This document shows positions 11,240-24,424 of a stretch of 64,000 nucleotides of DNA, piece by piece. Each line of letters starts with the position of its first letter. Position 1 is the stretch's first letter. The stretch is from Sisyra terminalis (taxonomy: Eukaryota > Arthropoda > Insecta > Neuroptera > Sisyridae). Under the pieces are notes generated by a model. That model had not been told where the DNA came from. It was given only the letters and a program-made list of their open reading frames with translations, and searched no databases. Location of the stretch: positions 60,651,701-60,715,700 of the forward strand of contig OY292275.1 of NCBI GenBank assembly GCA_958496175.1, in the 5' to 3' direction. A program made the translations under genes and the position numbers.

Positions 11240-12971
11240 AATTTCTTTTTCGATGTACCCATTTATTTTTTTTTTCTTCCAAGAGTACTAAACACTTATG
11301 AACTTTTGAATCACTCTGTATATATGACAATTCCCTCTTGACTTCCTAGCAAAATTATAATTCCAAGATTTTCCTTAAGTAGTCTGATTTTGAACAAACA
11401 ACTGAACCATTGTTATCGTAAATCGTTGATCGCTGCTGATTGATTTGCATAAACCTTGAAATCTTCAACGTTTTTTGCCAAATAACAAGGGAAATAAAAA
11501 AATTCAAGATTTTTGTCATTGAATTTCTCATTGGCTAGAATTTGAGCCATTAACTTGAAATCGAAAGATTTGAAATTTCGTTGAAGGTTTTGCATTAATC
11601 ACCTGTAGATATATAGATATCAATTTGGGCTTGGTGTTTCTATGAAGATAATTTTTTTTTTTTTTTTTTGGTTTCGGTTTTCTTTCACAGCCTTGTACCT
11701 ATTGGATGGCACACGGCATTAATTTTTAACCTTCAACCACAAATATATTTGGTATCCAATTAATGAAATAGTTGGCTATGATTATTGCACGGGTCAGTGG
11801 TTTCTATCAAGTATATAACGACGCCATAACTGTTTTCAACTGTTGCCAAATATTTTTTTTTTTTGGTACATACTTTGATTATATGAATTTCATTTATTGA
11901 AAAAAATAGTATCCGCGACTTCGTTTGCATGACACACTTAAATTAAATTTGTTCCAAAGGAAATTTATAGTTTCGCAAGAAACTTTTATTATTTACCAAT
12001 TTATGGTACTGTGTCATATATAAATCCCTCCAACCGTAACTTTCCATTAACTTATGCAAAACTTGCAATTTGTCACCATATATTTTCAAATCTGAAATTA
12101 TTTAACAATTTCCCTCATTAATCCACATCGACAATTTCCGTCGCAAATTTCTTCAAGCTTTTCGTTTTCCTGCAATTCATAATCGCCATTTAATAAATTA
12201 ATAATTAAATCGTTACTCAATATCCTGATTAACATTTTTTTTTTTCGTACTACACTTCTATTTATCTCTTTCGCTTTCTTCGGGCATGGTTTTTCTGGCC
12301 ATTTTTTTAATTATTTTTATTAATAATAATATGTTCACATGATAGTCATTTTGAAAACGATTCGAACAATTCGTTTCTCTTCCGAGGTAAATGAACTTGG
12401 TTTGCACAAATAAATCGCATTTATATATGAGAGAATAAATTTTTTTTAAAAAAATGCAATTATGTAAACGAAATTATAAAGATAGTGAGAAAATTTAGTG
12501 CATCTTCTTTTGCTGTGCACATTGTTGTGTGTGTTTTATTGTTTAAATTAAACATTAAATGGGGGAAAAAGATAAATAACGGTTTTCATGTTTTTGTTCT
12601 TCGCTTAAATTCTTGATCTTCATTCATGTTTGAGATAAGGTTTTATATGGTAATTATATAATAATTTAAAGCTTAATTTGTTTTAATTGAGATATAGGAT
12701 TAATTTGCCCTATGAAAAACGGTACAAAAGAAAAAAATAAAAATAGAAGAATTAAAATTTTCGAGGAATTATTAAAAAAGAGGGAGCTATGGACAACCCT
12801 GGTTTAAGGAATCTTGTCAGGAATAGGCAACACTTAAGTCCGGTGGAAAACATTCACTATAGTTTGCTAGGTAAACTTAATTTTGTACTATAGCGATTGA
12901 GTAGGCTTTGGAAATTAATATGGTGTCCTTACATATGAGCTCCGCCTCTTGTAATTAGTGTGCCAAATTTT
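11240..12971. other. Intergenic, no gene seen
   Basis: AT-rich sequence with homopolymer T runs. No domains or RNA genes recognised. Confidence 0.55.
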
Positions 12972-12980
12972 ATGTATATT

Positions 12981-13990
12981 TAGACTGATTCAAAAAAAAT
13001 TATGAATTTATTTTTTCTTAATTATATCGAAAATATTGTTGAACAAAATTTTTGAAAAAAAATCCTGTGAAAGTTTAAGCTCTTAATATTAATATTAAGA
13101 GGTGCCGCATCGCAAATTTCGATTTTCCATTTAAATAACATGGCAACAATATTCTCTGGCACTTTGGAATTTTATAGTTCACGTTGGTGACAATATTTCG
13201 GAATGACCAAGGTATATTCTTGTAGAAAATTGAACGATCTACAATAAAGGTCGCGTACAAGTTTTTGATATATTTATTCCTTCAAAAGTTATTCGAGGTC
13301 AAAGTTGAACTACTGAGAAATTTTAATATTTTTTCAATTTTTTGACGCAACCGTCAATTTTATGAGAAAATTTTATAGGATATTTTTTGTAGGGTACTTT
13401 TTTTCTATAACTTATCTCTATAAAAGTTTTTGATATTTTTCACAGGTCCTAAGTTATTTGCATTAAACTGAAAATTCTCTGAATTATTATATTTTTAACA
13501 TATTTTTTTTTTTTTATTTAAATTAAATAACTTAGGACTTGTGAGAAACATCAAAAACTTTTATACAAAAAAAAGGTGCTCTACAAAAAATGTCCTACAT
13601 AAAATTTTCTCATAAAATTGACGGTTGCGTTAAAAAATTGAAAAAATATTAAAATTTCTCAGTAGTTCAACTGTGACCTCGAATAACTTTTGAAGGAATA
13701 AATATATCAAAAACTTGTACGACCACTTTTTTTGTAGATCGTTCAATTTTCTACAAGAATATACCTTGGTCATTCCGAAATATTGTCACCAACGTGAGCT
13801 ATAAAATTCCAAAGTGCCAGAGAATATTGTTCCCATGTTATTTAAATGGAAAATCGAAATTTGCGATGTGGCACCTCTTAATATTAATATTAAGAGCTTA
13901 AACTTTCACCGGATGTTTTTTGTCATTCCCAACAATATTTTCGATATAAATTAAGAAAAAAAAAATCATCATTTTTTTTGAATCAGTCTA
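12981..13990. mobile_element. Foldback element, family beta, full copy (about 1010 bp)
   Basis: Begins TAGACTGATTCAAAAAAAAT and ends TTTGAATCAGTCTA, with the 8-bp duplication ATGTATAT on each side (12972-12979, one extra T before the start, and 13991-13998). Arms of about 480 bp fold about a centre near 13490. Inner marks include CTTAATATTAATATTAAG close to each end and GATCTACAA..AAAGGTC modules, features shared with the alpha elements although the overall sequences differ. No coding capacity. Confidence 0.85.
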
Positions 13991-13998
13991 ATGTATAT

Positions 13999-15214
13999 AT
14001 GTAATATTTGGTACCACAAATTCGCTACCACAAATTCCACTACCAAATTAATTCGAAAATGCAGCCTTTTGTGCAAAGCATTCTTTGATAAGTGGAAAAA
14101 TCACATGCATTTTCCGTAGGTATATTTTATACGATTGAAAATATTCTGCTGGACTTAGGTAGACAAATATCGCTTATTTTGCACTAATTTTTAGAAAAAT
14201 ACAAGTGGTCGTTATTGTTTTTTTTTATAAGTATTATGTTTATATGATTGCAGCTATCTTTAGAGTAATAGCCAAGGGAAATTTTTAAATAATGATAATG
14301 ACTTCTTACTAATTTTCTTGACTAATTATGAAAATAGAGGAGGGGAACACGTTTTACGTCACTGGATTGAGTAACATAAAATTTTCGTCCTGTTAATCCT
14401 AAATATTTGCCTAAAATTTTTCTCACAAATGAGAAAAAAAATATTTTTTCTAATAGTCCAATAGTCGATTTAATAGCTACCTACTACCTGACTAAATTAA
14501 TTCAGGTAAAATCAGAGATTAGACGAGCAAAAATGTTAATTTCTCTTCGGGTTTTAGTTATAGGTAAGCCTACATTTACCTACTAGATCTACAGAAATAT
14601 TTTGCATAAATTGTAACAGATATCTACCAATTTGTAAATTTCTTAAATTCCTCGCGGTTGCCTCATTTTTTTTTTTCTTCGGTTCATTCATGAAATCAAA
14701 GACCCAATGTCTATCTATTGAATGATATTTAACTATATACAGTGAAAGTACAGGTAAATCAATTGATTGGAGAGGAGCGATTGATCATCTATTAAGATCA
14801 ATGGCACACATTTATTATTATTATTGTTTTGACGATTATGATCACATTTAAGCGGCGTAATTATCTACGTAGGTATAGGTGTGATCTAGAAAAAAAAAGT
14901 ATTTTAAATTCTTAGTAAAAATTGTGTCAATTTTTTCTAGCTAACTTAATAATTGTTGCGATTTTTATCACCAATGTCTGTGATATTCTCTAAATGGAAT
15001 CCCTAGTTATTGTCGCATAAAAGTATTGACTTAATGCAATTACTCAATTTTCATACTTTCATATCAAAATCATATCCAACTAATGTTAAAATTGGTAAAT
15101 AATGAAGTGGGCCTTGAAAAGGCGGGATTTAAAATTGAGATTTGTATGTCCGATTAAATTTAGTAGTAAGCTTTGGAAAAAGGTATGTACTTTATACACA
15201 AGGGAAATTTCAAT
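13999..15214. other. Intergenic, no gene seen
   Basis: AT-rich sequence with no recognisable coding or RNA features. Confidence 0.55.
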
Positions 15215-15222
15215 ATATGTAG

Positions 15223-17188
15223 TAGACTGGGCCAAAAAATTGTAATTTTTTTTTGGAAAAGTATATCGAAAATATTGTTCAAGGTGACAAAAAAAAAAAT
15301 ATCGGCAAGGTTTGATCCCTTAATATTAATATTAAGAGTTCTACATCTTTAATTTCGATTTTTTATTTGCGCTTTCATGCGTCAATGATGTCAAACTATC
15401 AAGGTACAAAAAAATCATCTGCACATATATTTATAGAAAATTAAATTCCCTACAAAAAACGTTTCTTTGAAAATTTTTGCCAGACACACGCCGTTTTCGA
15501 ATAATGAAGCTTTAAACTTAGATATAATTTTTAGATTTATTTTCTTAATTTTGGAATTTTGTAACTAACGAACAAATAAATATATAGAAATGAACAATAT
15601 AGATTCTTGAAGGAAATTTAATGCTCTACAAAAAAGGTCTCTTAACGTTTTTACATAAAATCACTTTTTCAAAAGTTATTCACAATTAAAGTTGAAAGTA
15701 AAATTATTGTTTTTTTTCGTTGTTGAACCAATTTTGAAAGAGTGATTTTATGTAAAAACGTCAAGAGACCTTTTTTGTAGAGCATTAAATTCCCTTCAAG
15801 AATATATATTGTTCATTTCTATATATATATATTAAGGTGGGTCAAAAAATCGATTATTTCTTTTTATAAGTGACACGGAAAAATGGGTTGCTAGACACCT
15901 TAAAAAAATTATCACCAAGTATGAGCTCTTAATTTTAATAGGAAGATCCTCCGCATCGCAGTTTTGTATTTTTTTCTCAGTCCAAGAGAAAAAAATTCAT
16001 ACCTCATCATTTATCGATTGTACAGAAAAATGTTCTGAGTGAATTTTTTAGGAAATTTAATGCTCTACAAAAAAGGTTTCTGATATTTTTTCCGTAAGCC
16101 TCACCATTTGAAAGATATTAAGGATTTAATTTTGATTATTTTAAGACAAATTTCATTTTTATTTATGAATTTTATAACTCGACAATAAATGACTCTTATA
16201 CAATGCGCAATACAAATTTTTGTTGGAAACTGCTCTATAAAAATGGTGTCTTATGTTGTGGCGATTAAACTAACCCTTCAAAAGATATTCATCATCAAAC
16301 TTTCATGTATACGGATTTTAAAAGTTTTTGATGAAATATTCGAATAATTTCAATTTAATTTATCGAAAAAATTACCCAACTTGCAACAAAAACTTGTTTG
16401 AAAATTGAAATAAAAAACTTTTTTATGACTAATTGGACATTGTTTTTCTCTAATACTGAAATATATCATAATATATGTATAATGAAAATTTTACTTTTTT
16501 TATTAATAAATATTTAACCAAGCGATAAACAATGTACAATTTATTTTTTTTAAATGGAGACAAATATACTTAAGCATAAAAAAAAACTTGAAAAATATTT
16601 TGAAGTTTCTCAGTTGATAAAAACTAAAATTCGTGTAAATTTTCTCAAAAATTATAAAAAAAATTGAAATTTTTCGAATATCTCATCAAAAATTTTAAAA
16701 CCCGTACACATGAGAGTTTGATGATGAATATCTTTTGAACGGTTAATTTAATCGCTAAAACATAAGAAACCATTTTATAGAGCAGTTAATTTTCAACAAA
16801 AATTTGTATTGCGCAATGTATAAAAGTCATTTATTGTCGAGTTATAAAATTCATAAACAAAAATGAAATTTGTCTTAAAATAATCAAAATTAAATCCTTA
16901 ATATCTTTCAAATGGTGAGGCTTACGGAAAAAATATAGAATACCTTTTTTGTAGAGCATTAAATTTCCTAAAAAAATCTTTCAGAACATTTTTCTGTACA
17001 ATCGATAAATGATGAGGTATGAATTTTTTTCTATTGGACTGAGAAAAAAATACAAAACTGCGATGCGGAGGATCTTCCTATTAAAATTAAGAGCTCATAC
17101 TTGGTGATAATTTTTTTATGGTGTCTAGCAACCAATTTTTCCGCGTCACTTGTAAAAAAAAAATAGTCGATTTTTTTGGCCCAGTCTA
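15223..17188. mobile_element. Composite foldback element, family delta (1966 bp)
   Basis: Starts TAGACTGGGCCAAAAAATTG and ends TTTTTTTGGCCCAGTCTA, with the identical 8-bp duplication ATATGTAG at 15215-15222 and 17189-17196. Inside are two foldback units. The first (15223-about 15830) has a full left arm but a right arm only about 100 bp long (mirror centre near 15710). The second (about 15831-17188) starts TAAGGTGGGTCAAAAAATCG and is an almost complete palindrome centred near 16520. Both units carry GCTCTACAAAAAAGGT modules and a box near the ends like CTTAATATTAATATTAAG. The shared outer duplication indicates that the pair moved as one unit, or that the second unit arose inside the first. 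Confidence 0.75.
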
Positions 17189-17196
17189 ATATGTAG

Positions 17197-18655
17197 TAGG
17201 CTTTAAAAGGCAGGATTTAACAATTAACTACTAGAGTGCTTTGGAAAATAGAAATCAACGATTGGGTACATTTTTTTAGACAACTAATGGCCATTTTTAA
17301 TAATTATTATGAAGACATTTTCTTTTAATTTCCCATTTATTTAGTTTTTTTTTTTTAAATTATTCATCACTTACTTTTTTTCCTGGTTAGTGCATTGAAT
17401 TTGTTGCATCAAATTTTCCATCTTTATCTTGGCAGAAGAATGAAAGCATTCATCATTTTCAAACGGCTTTTTATAATGGTAAGACGTGTGACGTGTGAAA
17501 GGCTCAAAAAGGCGCCATCATGGTCGTTATATATTAACATCTTATGTTTACCCTGAGTCTAATTGTCCTCATTAGCAAAAAAATCAAAGAGGCCAAGGGT
17601 TACAACAATTTGCTAGGTATACCTACTTACAGTTTTGTTAGAAATTAGACCAAAAAAGTTTTTAGCTATACGAAGATTTACGTCGAAATAAAGTTTAAAA
17701 TATGCAAACATTTGCAACGTTATTTATGGAGTGTTGTCTTTGTTGCGGATTGAAAATTTATTGTTGTTGTATTCTGTGGCTTGCAGACACGAGCGTGGGT
17801 GGAAACACCACAGAATCGTCTTCTCGTTTATGTGGTGCTGATACGGCGAAATCGCCATAGAAAAACATTTCCATTATCGACAAATGGCTCATCGTTTATC
17901 AAAATATACATTACACTTTACTACACCAGTGGTTCTTAATCTGTTTAAATTTCAATGGTCAACAATTACTATCACACATATCTAACTATTAGAATTTTAA
18001 GGACTTGGAAATACATCTTGGAAAAATCAACGTTTTGTTACTAAGTAATCAGTGAAAGAATTTTGATTTATGTTCATTATTTGAAAAGAAAATTGGTAAA
18101 ATTGTCAAATAATTATTTAAAAATACACTTTTCATGTATTTCTGAAATATGGCGTCCCATTTTCATCTGCCATCAATGGACCATGGCCATATGGAGATGA
18201 TTTCATGCAAAGCTATTGTTGATACATATATATCAAAAGTGTGGCTTCCAAAAGGGTAAATTTTGAAAAAAATAAATCCACCCCTTATCTAGTTATATCT
18301 CCAATAAATCTTACCTATTGGTATCCTAGCACAGTTGCCAAAACGTTAGATTTTCGTTTGTTTAGCATAATTGGTATAAGAGAGTCATCAATATTTTTCC
18401 TTTATTTTTTTTTTTAAATTAATTAAATTTTCCCGCTGAATCCCAGCTATACACTGGTGTGTTTCCCTGTAAACCTATCACATTCATTTGTCTAAGACGT
18501 TATCCTTTTTCACTATCCCACTTCTGAGTACTTTACTATTTTTTTTTTTTATTGTAAACAATTTCCTGAGTATTGATTTGTCAAAAGTAAAATTTTTTTA
18601 CCCCTTAGGTTGGCGTGCCTTCCCTTATTATTTTTATGTAATGATATAATAATAG
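17197..18655. other. Intergenic, mostly featureless; isolated hAT end
   Basis: A lone CAGTGGTTCTTAATCTG (near 17927) looks like one hAT-type terminus without a partner. A slightly GC-richer patch at about 17740-17870 has no recognisable content. Confidence 0.45.
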
Positions 18656-18659
18656 GCCT

Positions 18660-19175
18660 TAGTGACTAAGACATTGTATGGTCCAAATAAATTTCATGAA
18701 AATCGGTTTATTGGTTCTCTAGTTAAAACAAGACATACAGACTGACAAAAAATTGTCAAAACAGTAATATTATCTATAAATAAATATTTACCTTTAAATT
18801 AGATTAAAAATTAAAGTGTATCGTTAAAATTTCGTATATCGATAGTAAAGTACTTAGTAAGGTGATTTTATTTTTACTTTACAAACATTACACACTTTAG
18901 TACTGCAATTTTATTTATACCTATGTATGTACATCGTATATAGAGGTGATAGGTTATAATGCTTCGCTAAACTTTCTTTTGATTGTTTAAATTTGAAATT
19001 TCCATTGTTAATCGGACCAAATTTGCTGTATTGTCTCACCCTGTTTACCTATAGAGTCCAATTGTACATCTGAACCATCCAGGGTCCCACTCAAAAACAT
19101 ACACAAAATTTTAGCAGAATTGGTTCAGCTGTTTAGGAGAAGTTTAGTCACAAACATACGTACAGATATAATATA
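18660..19175. repeat. Inverted partner of the repeat at 7590-8070
   Basis: GACATACAGACTGACAAAAA here is the complement of the 7998-8015 wording, and GCAGAATTGGTTCAGCTGTT with the flanking AGGAGAAGTTTAGTCACAAA matches the complement of 7620-7665. The two are related copies about 0.5 kb long in opposite orientation. Confidence 0.5.
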
Positions 19176-19385
19176 ACTATATAAAGTCAGCAAATCGTAA
19201 GACTTCTATACATCTTTATCGAAGTTGGTCATGGATTTACTTAAAAATTCCTTTTTCCAATTCGTTATTTTATTAATTTGATCCAAGCAGCCGTTGTTTA
19301 TCTTAATTGACTGAAACAAGAGTTGATCAACCATTGTCAGTCCTAAAATTATTTTGTTTCCATTTTTTAATTCAATCGTTTAGTG

Positions 19386-19610
19386 CATTGTTTCTTAACC
19401 TGTGGTCCGCGGACCCCTGGGAGTCCGCGAGCCTATGTTTGGGGGCCCGCGGTCCCATTTTGAAAAAGTTTGTTTTTTGTTTTTTAATTTAATGAAGGAA
19501 TATTAAAATATAATACTGTTCAAAAATTGCACCTTTTTTCACTCAGGGGTCCTTGGCATTATGCTTGATTTTCTTGGGGGTCCGCGGCTGAAAAAGATTA
19601 GGAGCCACTG
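19386..19610. mobile_element. hAT-type MITE (225 bp)
   Basis: Ends CATTGTTTCTTAACCTG and TAGGAGCCACTG with internal GGTCCGCGG blocks near each side, bounded by the perfect 8-bp duplication GTTTAGTG (19378-19385 and 19611-19618). Non-coding. Confidence 0.8.
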
Positions 19611-19618
19611 GTTTAGTG

Positions 19619-21220
19619 AATTAAGAAGGGGTGGTTTATTAGCGATTTATAAAATCAATGGAATCATTAAAACAAATATCAATCGATTATTTTTAATTAT
19701 ATAGAAGCAAAAGTGTATCACAAAGTTTGGGGGTGATTTTCTTTGATTAATTAATCGCAGCAGGCCGTGATTGATTTCAAAAAAGCCTACTAGATAAAGG
19801 GGTAGGCAAGCCGGGGAACTACCCGGGGCACCAAATTGAAGAGGCATTGAATTAATTTTTTTTTTTTATTTGTTAAATTATATAATGCAATATTATATAA
19901 AAAGGACCCAAAATTTGTTTTGAGCGCCCTAAGGGCGCTCAAAATCCGATCCTGAACTATCGACCAAAAGAACCAAGAACCAACTAATCTAAGAACCAAA
20001 AGAACCGATCCTGAACTATCGACGCCATTTTTATATAAACATTTACAAATTTTTTTCGATGAACTTACTACACCTAAAATTCGTAAGGGGTGTATTTTAT
20101 GAAATCAAAAAAAATTTTTTTTTATTCTTGCTTTTAATTATTAGTTTAATTTTAAAATAGGCACCTAATCACTTAGTAACGACAAAACAAAGAAGGGTTG
20201 ATACAAGGGATGAAATTTTAAACGGAAAAGTCTTTTATTATTTTTTTCTTCCAATGCCCTCTTAATTATTTATTGAATCCATAAGGAAACCAATCCGGTG
20301 AGACTGAAACTTTTATTGGTTATTCATTGATATCATAGCCTTCTTTTGTATTTTATTTTGCTCAAACTTCGATATCTGATTGGCTATCTTATTTAAAAGT
20401 AACTAATTAGTGATTACGGATGCCCTGGATGGAAAACCACTAAAGAATTTAATATTTCACTTAATTTATTTTTTCAAACTGGATAATTGCAATTTATGGA
20501 AAGTGCAGATTGTTTAACAAATACCAATAATTTTCCTAATGGAATTGATGAATATAATACATCTATATTCAAACATTTTCCAATTAATATTAGTTACCCA
20601 CCTAGCGACTATTGATTTAAGCTTACAATTAAATAAACATTCATAGCTTACTACACCGTTTGCATATAAGATATACCCACTATATCACAGATGTGTAAAT
20701 TTTCCTAACCAATTTCACCATCCAAATATATTCCTCGAAATAAATTTCCATATAATCCATGGTTTGGATTTTTATTATTTTCTTTGTCCTTTTGCGAACA
20801 ACAATCCAACCTTGCCACAACGATCCCAGTTGCCTTGGCCTTATACAGTTACGACTCTTTTTTTCCGAAACATTTCCGTGTAAATATTTTTCTTTTCTCT
20901 TGGCAGACATAATAATTGTCTCATGACCTCTCATTTTAACTGGAAGCAATTGCTATATGGTCTTTTTTGTTTAATTTGGTTCACATTGGGTTTTTAGTGA
21001 GTCAATGTCAGCGATATAAGTCTCATAGAGTTCAACATGTAAAATTTAAAGTGCAAAGCTAAGTAGTATATAGATATATGAATTAAGCAGCTTAGTTGGC
21101 CTCGATTTGGGTGTGATGGAGGTTATCAATTTGGGTCAGAATTGTACATTTAATTGTTTTACTTTTACAACAATTATCATCTGTTTGTTGCCTTTTTTCT
21201 CTTGTGTTATCTATCATTAA
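19619..21220. other. Intergenic with small repeats
   Basis: GAGCGCCCTAAGGGCGCTC (about 19922-19940) is a strong hairpin with an 8-bp stem. The phrase GATCCTGAACTATCGAC occurs twice (about 19949 and 20007), a local duplication. These GC-rich scraps look like the interior of a decayed hAT-like element; no ends found. The remainder is featureless. Confidence 0.45.
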
Positions 21221-21271
21221 CATGTGAGTGATGATCAAAATAAGATTTTTCGCTGACTTTGCACAGTTATA

Positions 21272-22318
21272 CTGTGTGTACAATATATAGGATATATTGC
21301 GGTCCAATTTATGTAGTATAATAATATATAAAAATCATATCATAAATATAAATTTGAACAGAAGTTCAAACAAAAATATTCGTGACGTATTGCCCAGATA
21401 CGTATTTCAATTGCCAAGCAATCTTCTTCAGTGGTCATCAAGTAGTTTGGATCACTCCGATTCTTAATTTGATTGCATTACCTTAATGCTTCTTCGACAA
21501 AAGTTTGAACATTTTATTGTACAATAAAAACAACTACCTGTTAATTGGTTTGCCAGATTATTATCAAATCCTGGTAAGGTATAAACATGTAGAGGTAACC
21601 ACCAATTTACAATGATTTCAGCTTTGGTTAGGAAGCCAAAGTTTCATGAAACACTTAAATGTTTACTCATTGTTTTTGGTGAAAGAGCAACTAACATTAA
21701 AACAGAAATTTATTGTACTATTGCAAACAAGGGCGGATGTAGGCGTATTTATAGGGCAGATACGTATTTCGATATTTCGGCATTTTCGGATATTTCGTAT
21801 TTCGGTAATCGAAATACGTATCTGCCCTACAAATCCGCCTAAACCCGCCCTTGTTTGCAATAGTACAATAAATATCCTTCTTAATGTTAGTTGCTCTTTC
21901 ACCAAAAACAATGAGTAAACATTTAAGTGTTTCATGAAACTTTGGCTTCCTAACCAAAGCTGAAATCATTGTAAATTGGTGGTTTCTTCTACATTTTTAT
22001 ACCGTACCAGGATTTGATAATAATCTGGCAAACCAATTAACAGGTAGTTGTTTTTATTGTACAATAAAATGTTCAAACTTTTGTCGAAGAAGTATTAAGG
22101 TAATGCAATCAAATTAAGAATCGGAGTGATCCAAACTACTTGATGACTACTGTGGAAGATTGCTTGGCAATCGAAATACGTATCTGGGCAATACGTCACG
22201 AATATTTTTGTTTGAACTTCTGTTCAAATTTATGTTTATGATATGATTTTTATATATTATTATTATATTCAATTATACTACATAAATTGGACCGCAATAT
22301 ATCCTATATATTGTATAC
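21272..22318. mobile_element. Foldback element, family gamma (about 1.05 kb)
   Basis: Two arms of about 500 bp are near-perfect reverse complements. GTACAATATATAGGATATAT at the left end faces ATATATCCTATATATTGTAT at the right end, and the centre (about 21765-21815) is a small CGAAATACG-rich spacer. Because of the symmetry, overlapping frames of 76-90 codons on both strands read almost the same peptides; they are not genes. The string GATACGTATTTC recurs several times in each arm. A 12-base string, ATGTGAGTGATG, at 21222-21233 and 22322-22333 may be a target duplication, but about 40 extra bases lie between it and the left arm. Confidence 0.75.
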
Positions 22319-22333
22319 ACAATGTGAGTGATG

Positions 22334-22658
22334 GTTTTATATGAATAAGATGGATTATTGTGAAAATTTGCAATCGGCAGGAAAATTTAATCAAGAAAAA
22401 AAAATTTCGAAATTTTTATTAAGGAAGATTAACTTAAAACTTATGTAATTTATGTATTTGTTAAAGACCAATGAGATTGCTTTCCAAAATGCCGCCATTT
22501 TGAATGGAGAATGGATAACCAATGAAAAGGAAGCCACTTGAAATAAATGAAATAGTAAGCTCTGATTGGTTAAATTATAAAGATAGCATTGAGGCATGGC
22601 CATTTTGATTGAACAATAATTAATTTCTGTTTACATAAAGTAAAATCAATTAAAAAAG
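22334..22658. other. Intergenic, no gene seen
   Basis: AT-rich sequence with no recognisable features; ends with the target duplication ATTCACAT (22659-22666) of the next element. Confidence 0.5.
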
Positions 22659-22666
22659 ATTCACAT

Positions 22667-23470
22667 TAGGGTGATTTTTTTTTTTGGTCCCATCGTGAAA
22701 TTTTGTTTGAAATACCAAAAAAAAAAATTCCCTGAAAGTTTGAGCCCTGAATATTAATTTTAAGTCCTCGACCAAGACGTGGAAAGATTTCCCGTTGAAA
22801 ATGCACGGAAACTCTGATTTTTTATTTTTAAATTTCTATATCTCAGCGGCATTTCATGGGATCGCTTTTACCGAAGATGGTTTTTTCTCAGAATTAAACG
22901 CTCTACAAAAGTGCCCATTGCGACAAAGTCGTAACTCACACCAGTGAGGTAGTACGGGCCACTGAACCTGATTTTTCCATAAAATTCAAGGCTTAATATC
23001 TCGTTTAATATTGATCTTAGCGATTTGGTCTACAGGAACTTTTTTGTAGGAAATCAAATTCTCTAAAAGTTTTTCATTTATAATTTTTCCGTAGCTCTTG
23101 TTATTTACGAGATAAATGCAAAAAAAAACGCGAATTTTATGGAAAAATCAGGTTCAGTGGCCCGTACTACCTCACCGGTGTGAGTTACGACTTTGTCGCA
23201 ATGGGCAATTTTGTAGAGCGTTTAATTCTGAGGAAAAACCATCTTCGGTAAAAGCGATCCCATGAAATGCCGCTGAGATATAGAAATTTAAAAATAAAAA
23301 ATCAGAGTTTCCGTGTATTTTCAATGGGAAATCTTTACACGTCTTGGTCGAGGACTTAAAATTAATATTAAGGGCTCAAACTTTCAGAGAATTTTTTTTT
23401 AGTATTTCCATCAAAATTTCACGATGGGACCAAAAAAAGTCAAAAAAAGTAAAAAAAAAAAATCTTCCTA
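22667..23470. mobile_element. Foldback element, family alpha, copy 2 (804 bp)
   Basis: Starts TAGGGTGATTTTTTTT and ends AATCTTCCTA, with the perfect 8-bp duplication ATTCACAT on both sides (22659-22666 and 23471-23478). It has the same arms as 3821-4820, but the inner part of one arm (about 200 bp around the centre) is missing, giving an asymmetric hairpin. Confidence 0.85.
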
Positions 23471-23478
23471 ATTCACAT

Positions 23479-24424
23479 ATTTTCAAATATATTTAAATGA
23501 TTTTGTTAAGCAATTCAAACTTTGTTACAACAGTGACGTACCTCAATGTTTTACCTACAACTTTTATAGTTGTTCTCTCAACTTCGGTTCATTGATCTGA
23601 TTTTATTTTGCGAAACTTCACATTGCTATAGCAGACATAAACTTTTTAAAGTTTCACCACTAATAATTTAAACATTTTTCGATTTATTCACATGTGCTTC
23701 ACATCTTGCAAAATTCGCGACATCCATCATTTGGTCCCGAAAAAAAAAACCAGTTCCAATCTAAATATTTAAATATTTCTCAATATACAAATTGTAATGA
23801 GCCGCAAGTCTTTGACTGTATATTTAGGTACTTATCTGTCCGACCAATGGGAAAGTCAAATCTTAAATCATTTAATTATTTTCGACGAATATTGTAAACA
23901 TATTAAATATTATATCTCTTACGACATAAATATGACTCATTTTCCCATTTTGTCTTTCTATTGTAATACGTAATTATTATGTGTACTATAGAAAAAAAAA
24001 ACAACATAAAATGAAATTACTCATCTTCAATTTACTTTTATCTATGAAGCACTTTGTAAGGTAAATAAAAAAAAAATACCAACGACACGCCATAACTTCG
24101 ACCTATTACCAACTTACAAAACAAATCGTGATGAGGCCCTGTTTTTTATTGGAAAATTACGATATATACTGATGAGAAGATATGCAACAATAAAAGGGAA
24201 CAATCCATCGATAGTTCTTCTTCTTTGTTGTTGGTTTTAATGTCTTCGACGTCTTCGTGTCTCAACTCCACAACAAAAATAGTCAACAAGGTGTCCAAGT
24301 ATAATGAGTAGACAAAAAAAAGCAAAAGTTATCATTTTTTTGTCGAAGGAAATCTGCAATTTGTATTGATTAGATTTGTATTGTTGGGAATCCCAGTTTA
24401 GGTTTAGATGCAAATCCATTTCGG
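23479..24424. other. Intergenic, no gene seen
   Basis: AT-rich, featureless. Short frames show no family resemblance. Confidence 0.5.

Noticed and set aside
21612..21969. Four overlapping frames of 76-90 codons on both strands with nearly the same peptide
   Set aside because: Produced by the near-perfect palindrome of the gamma element, not by genes.
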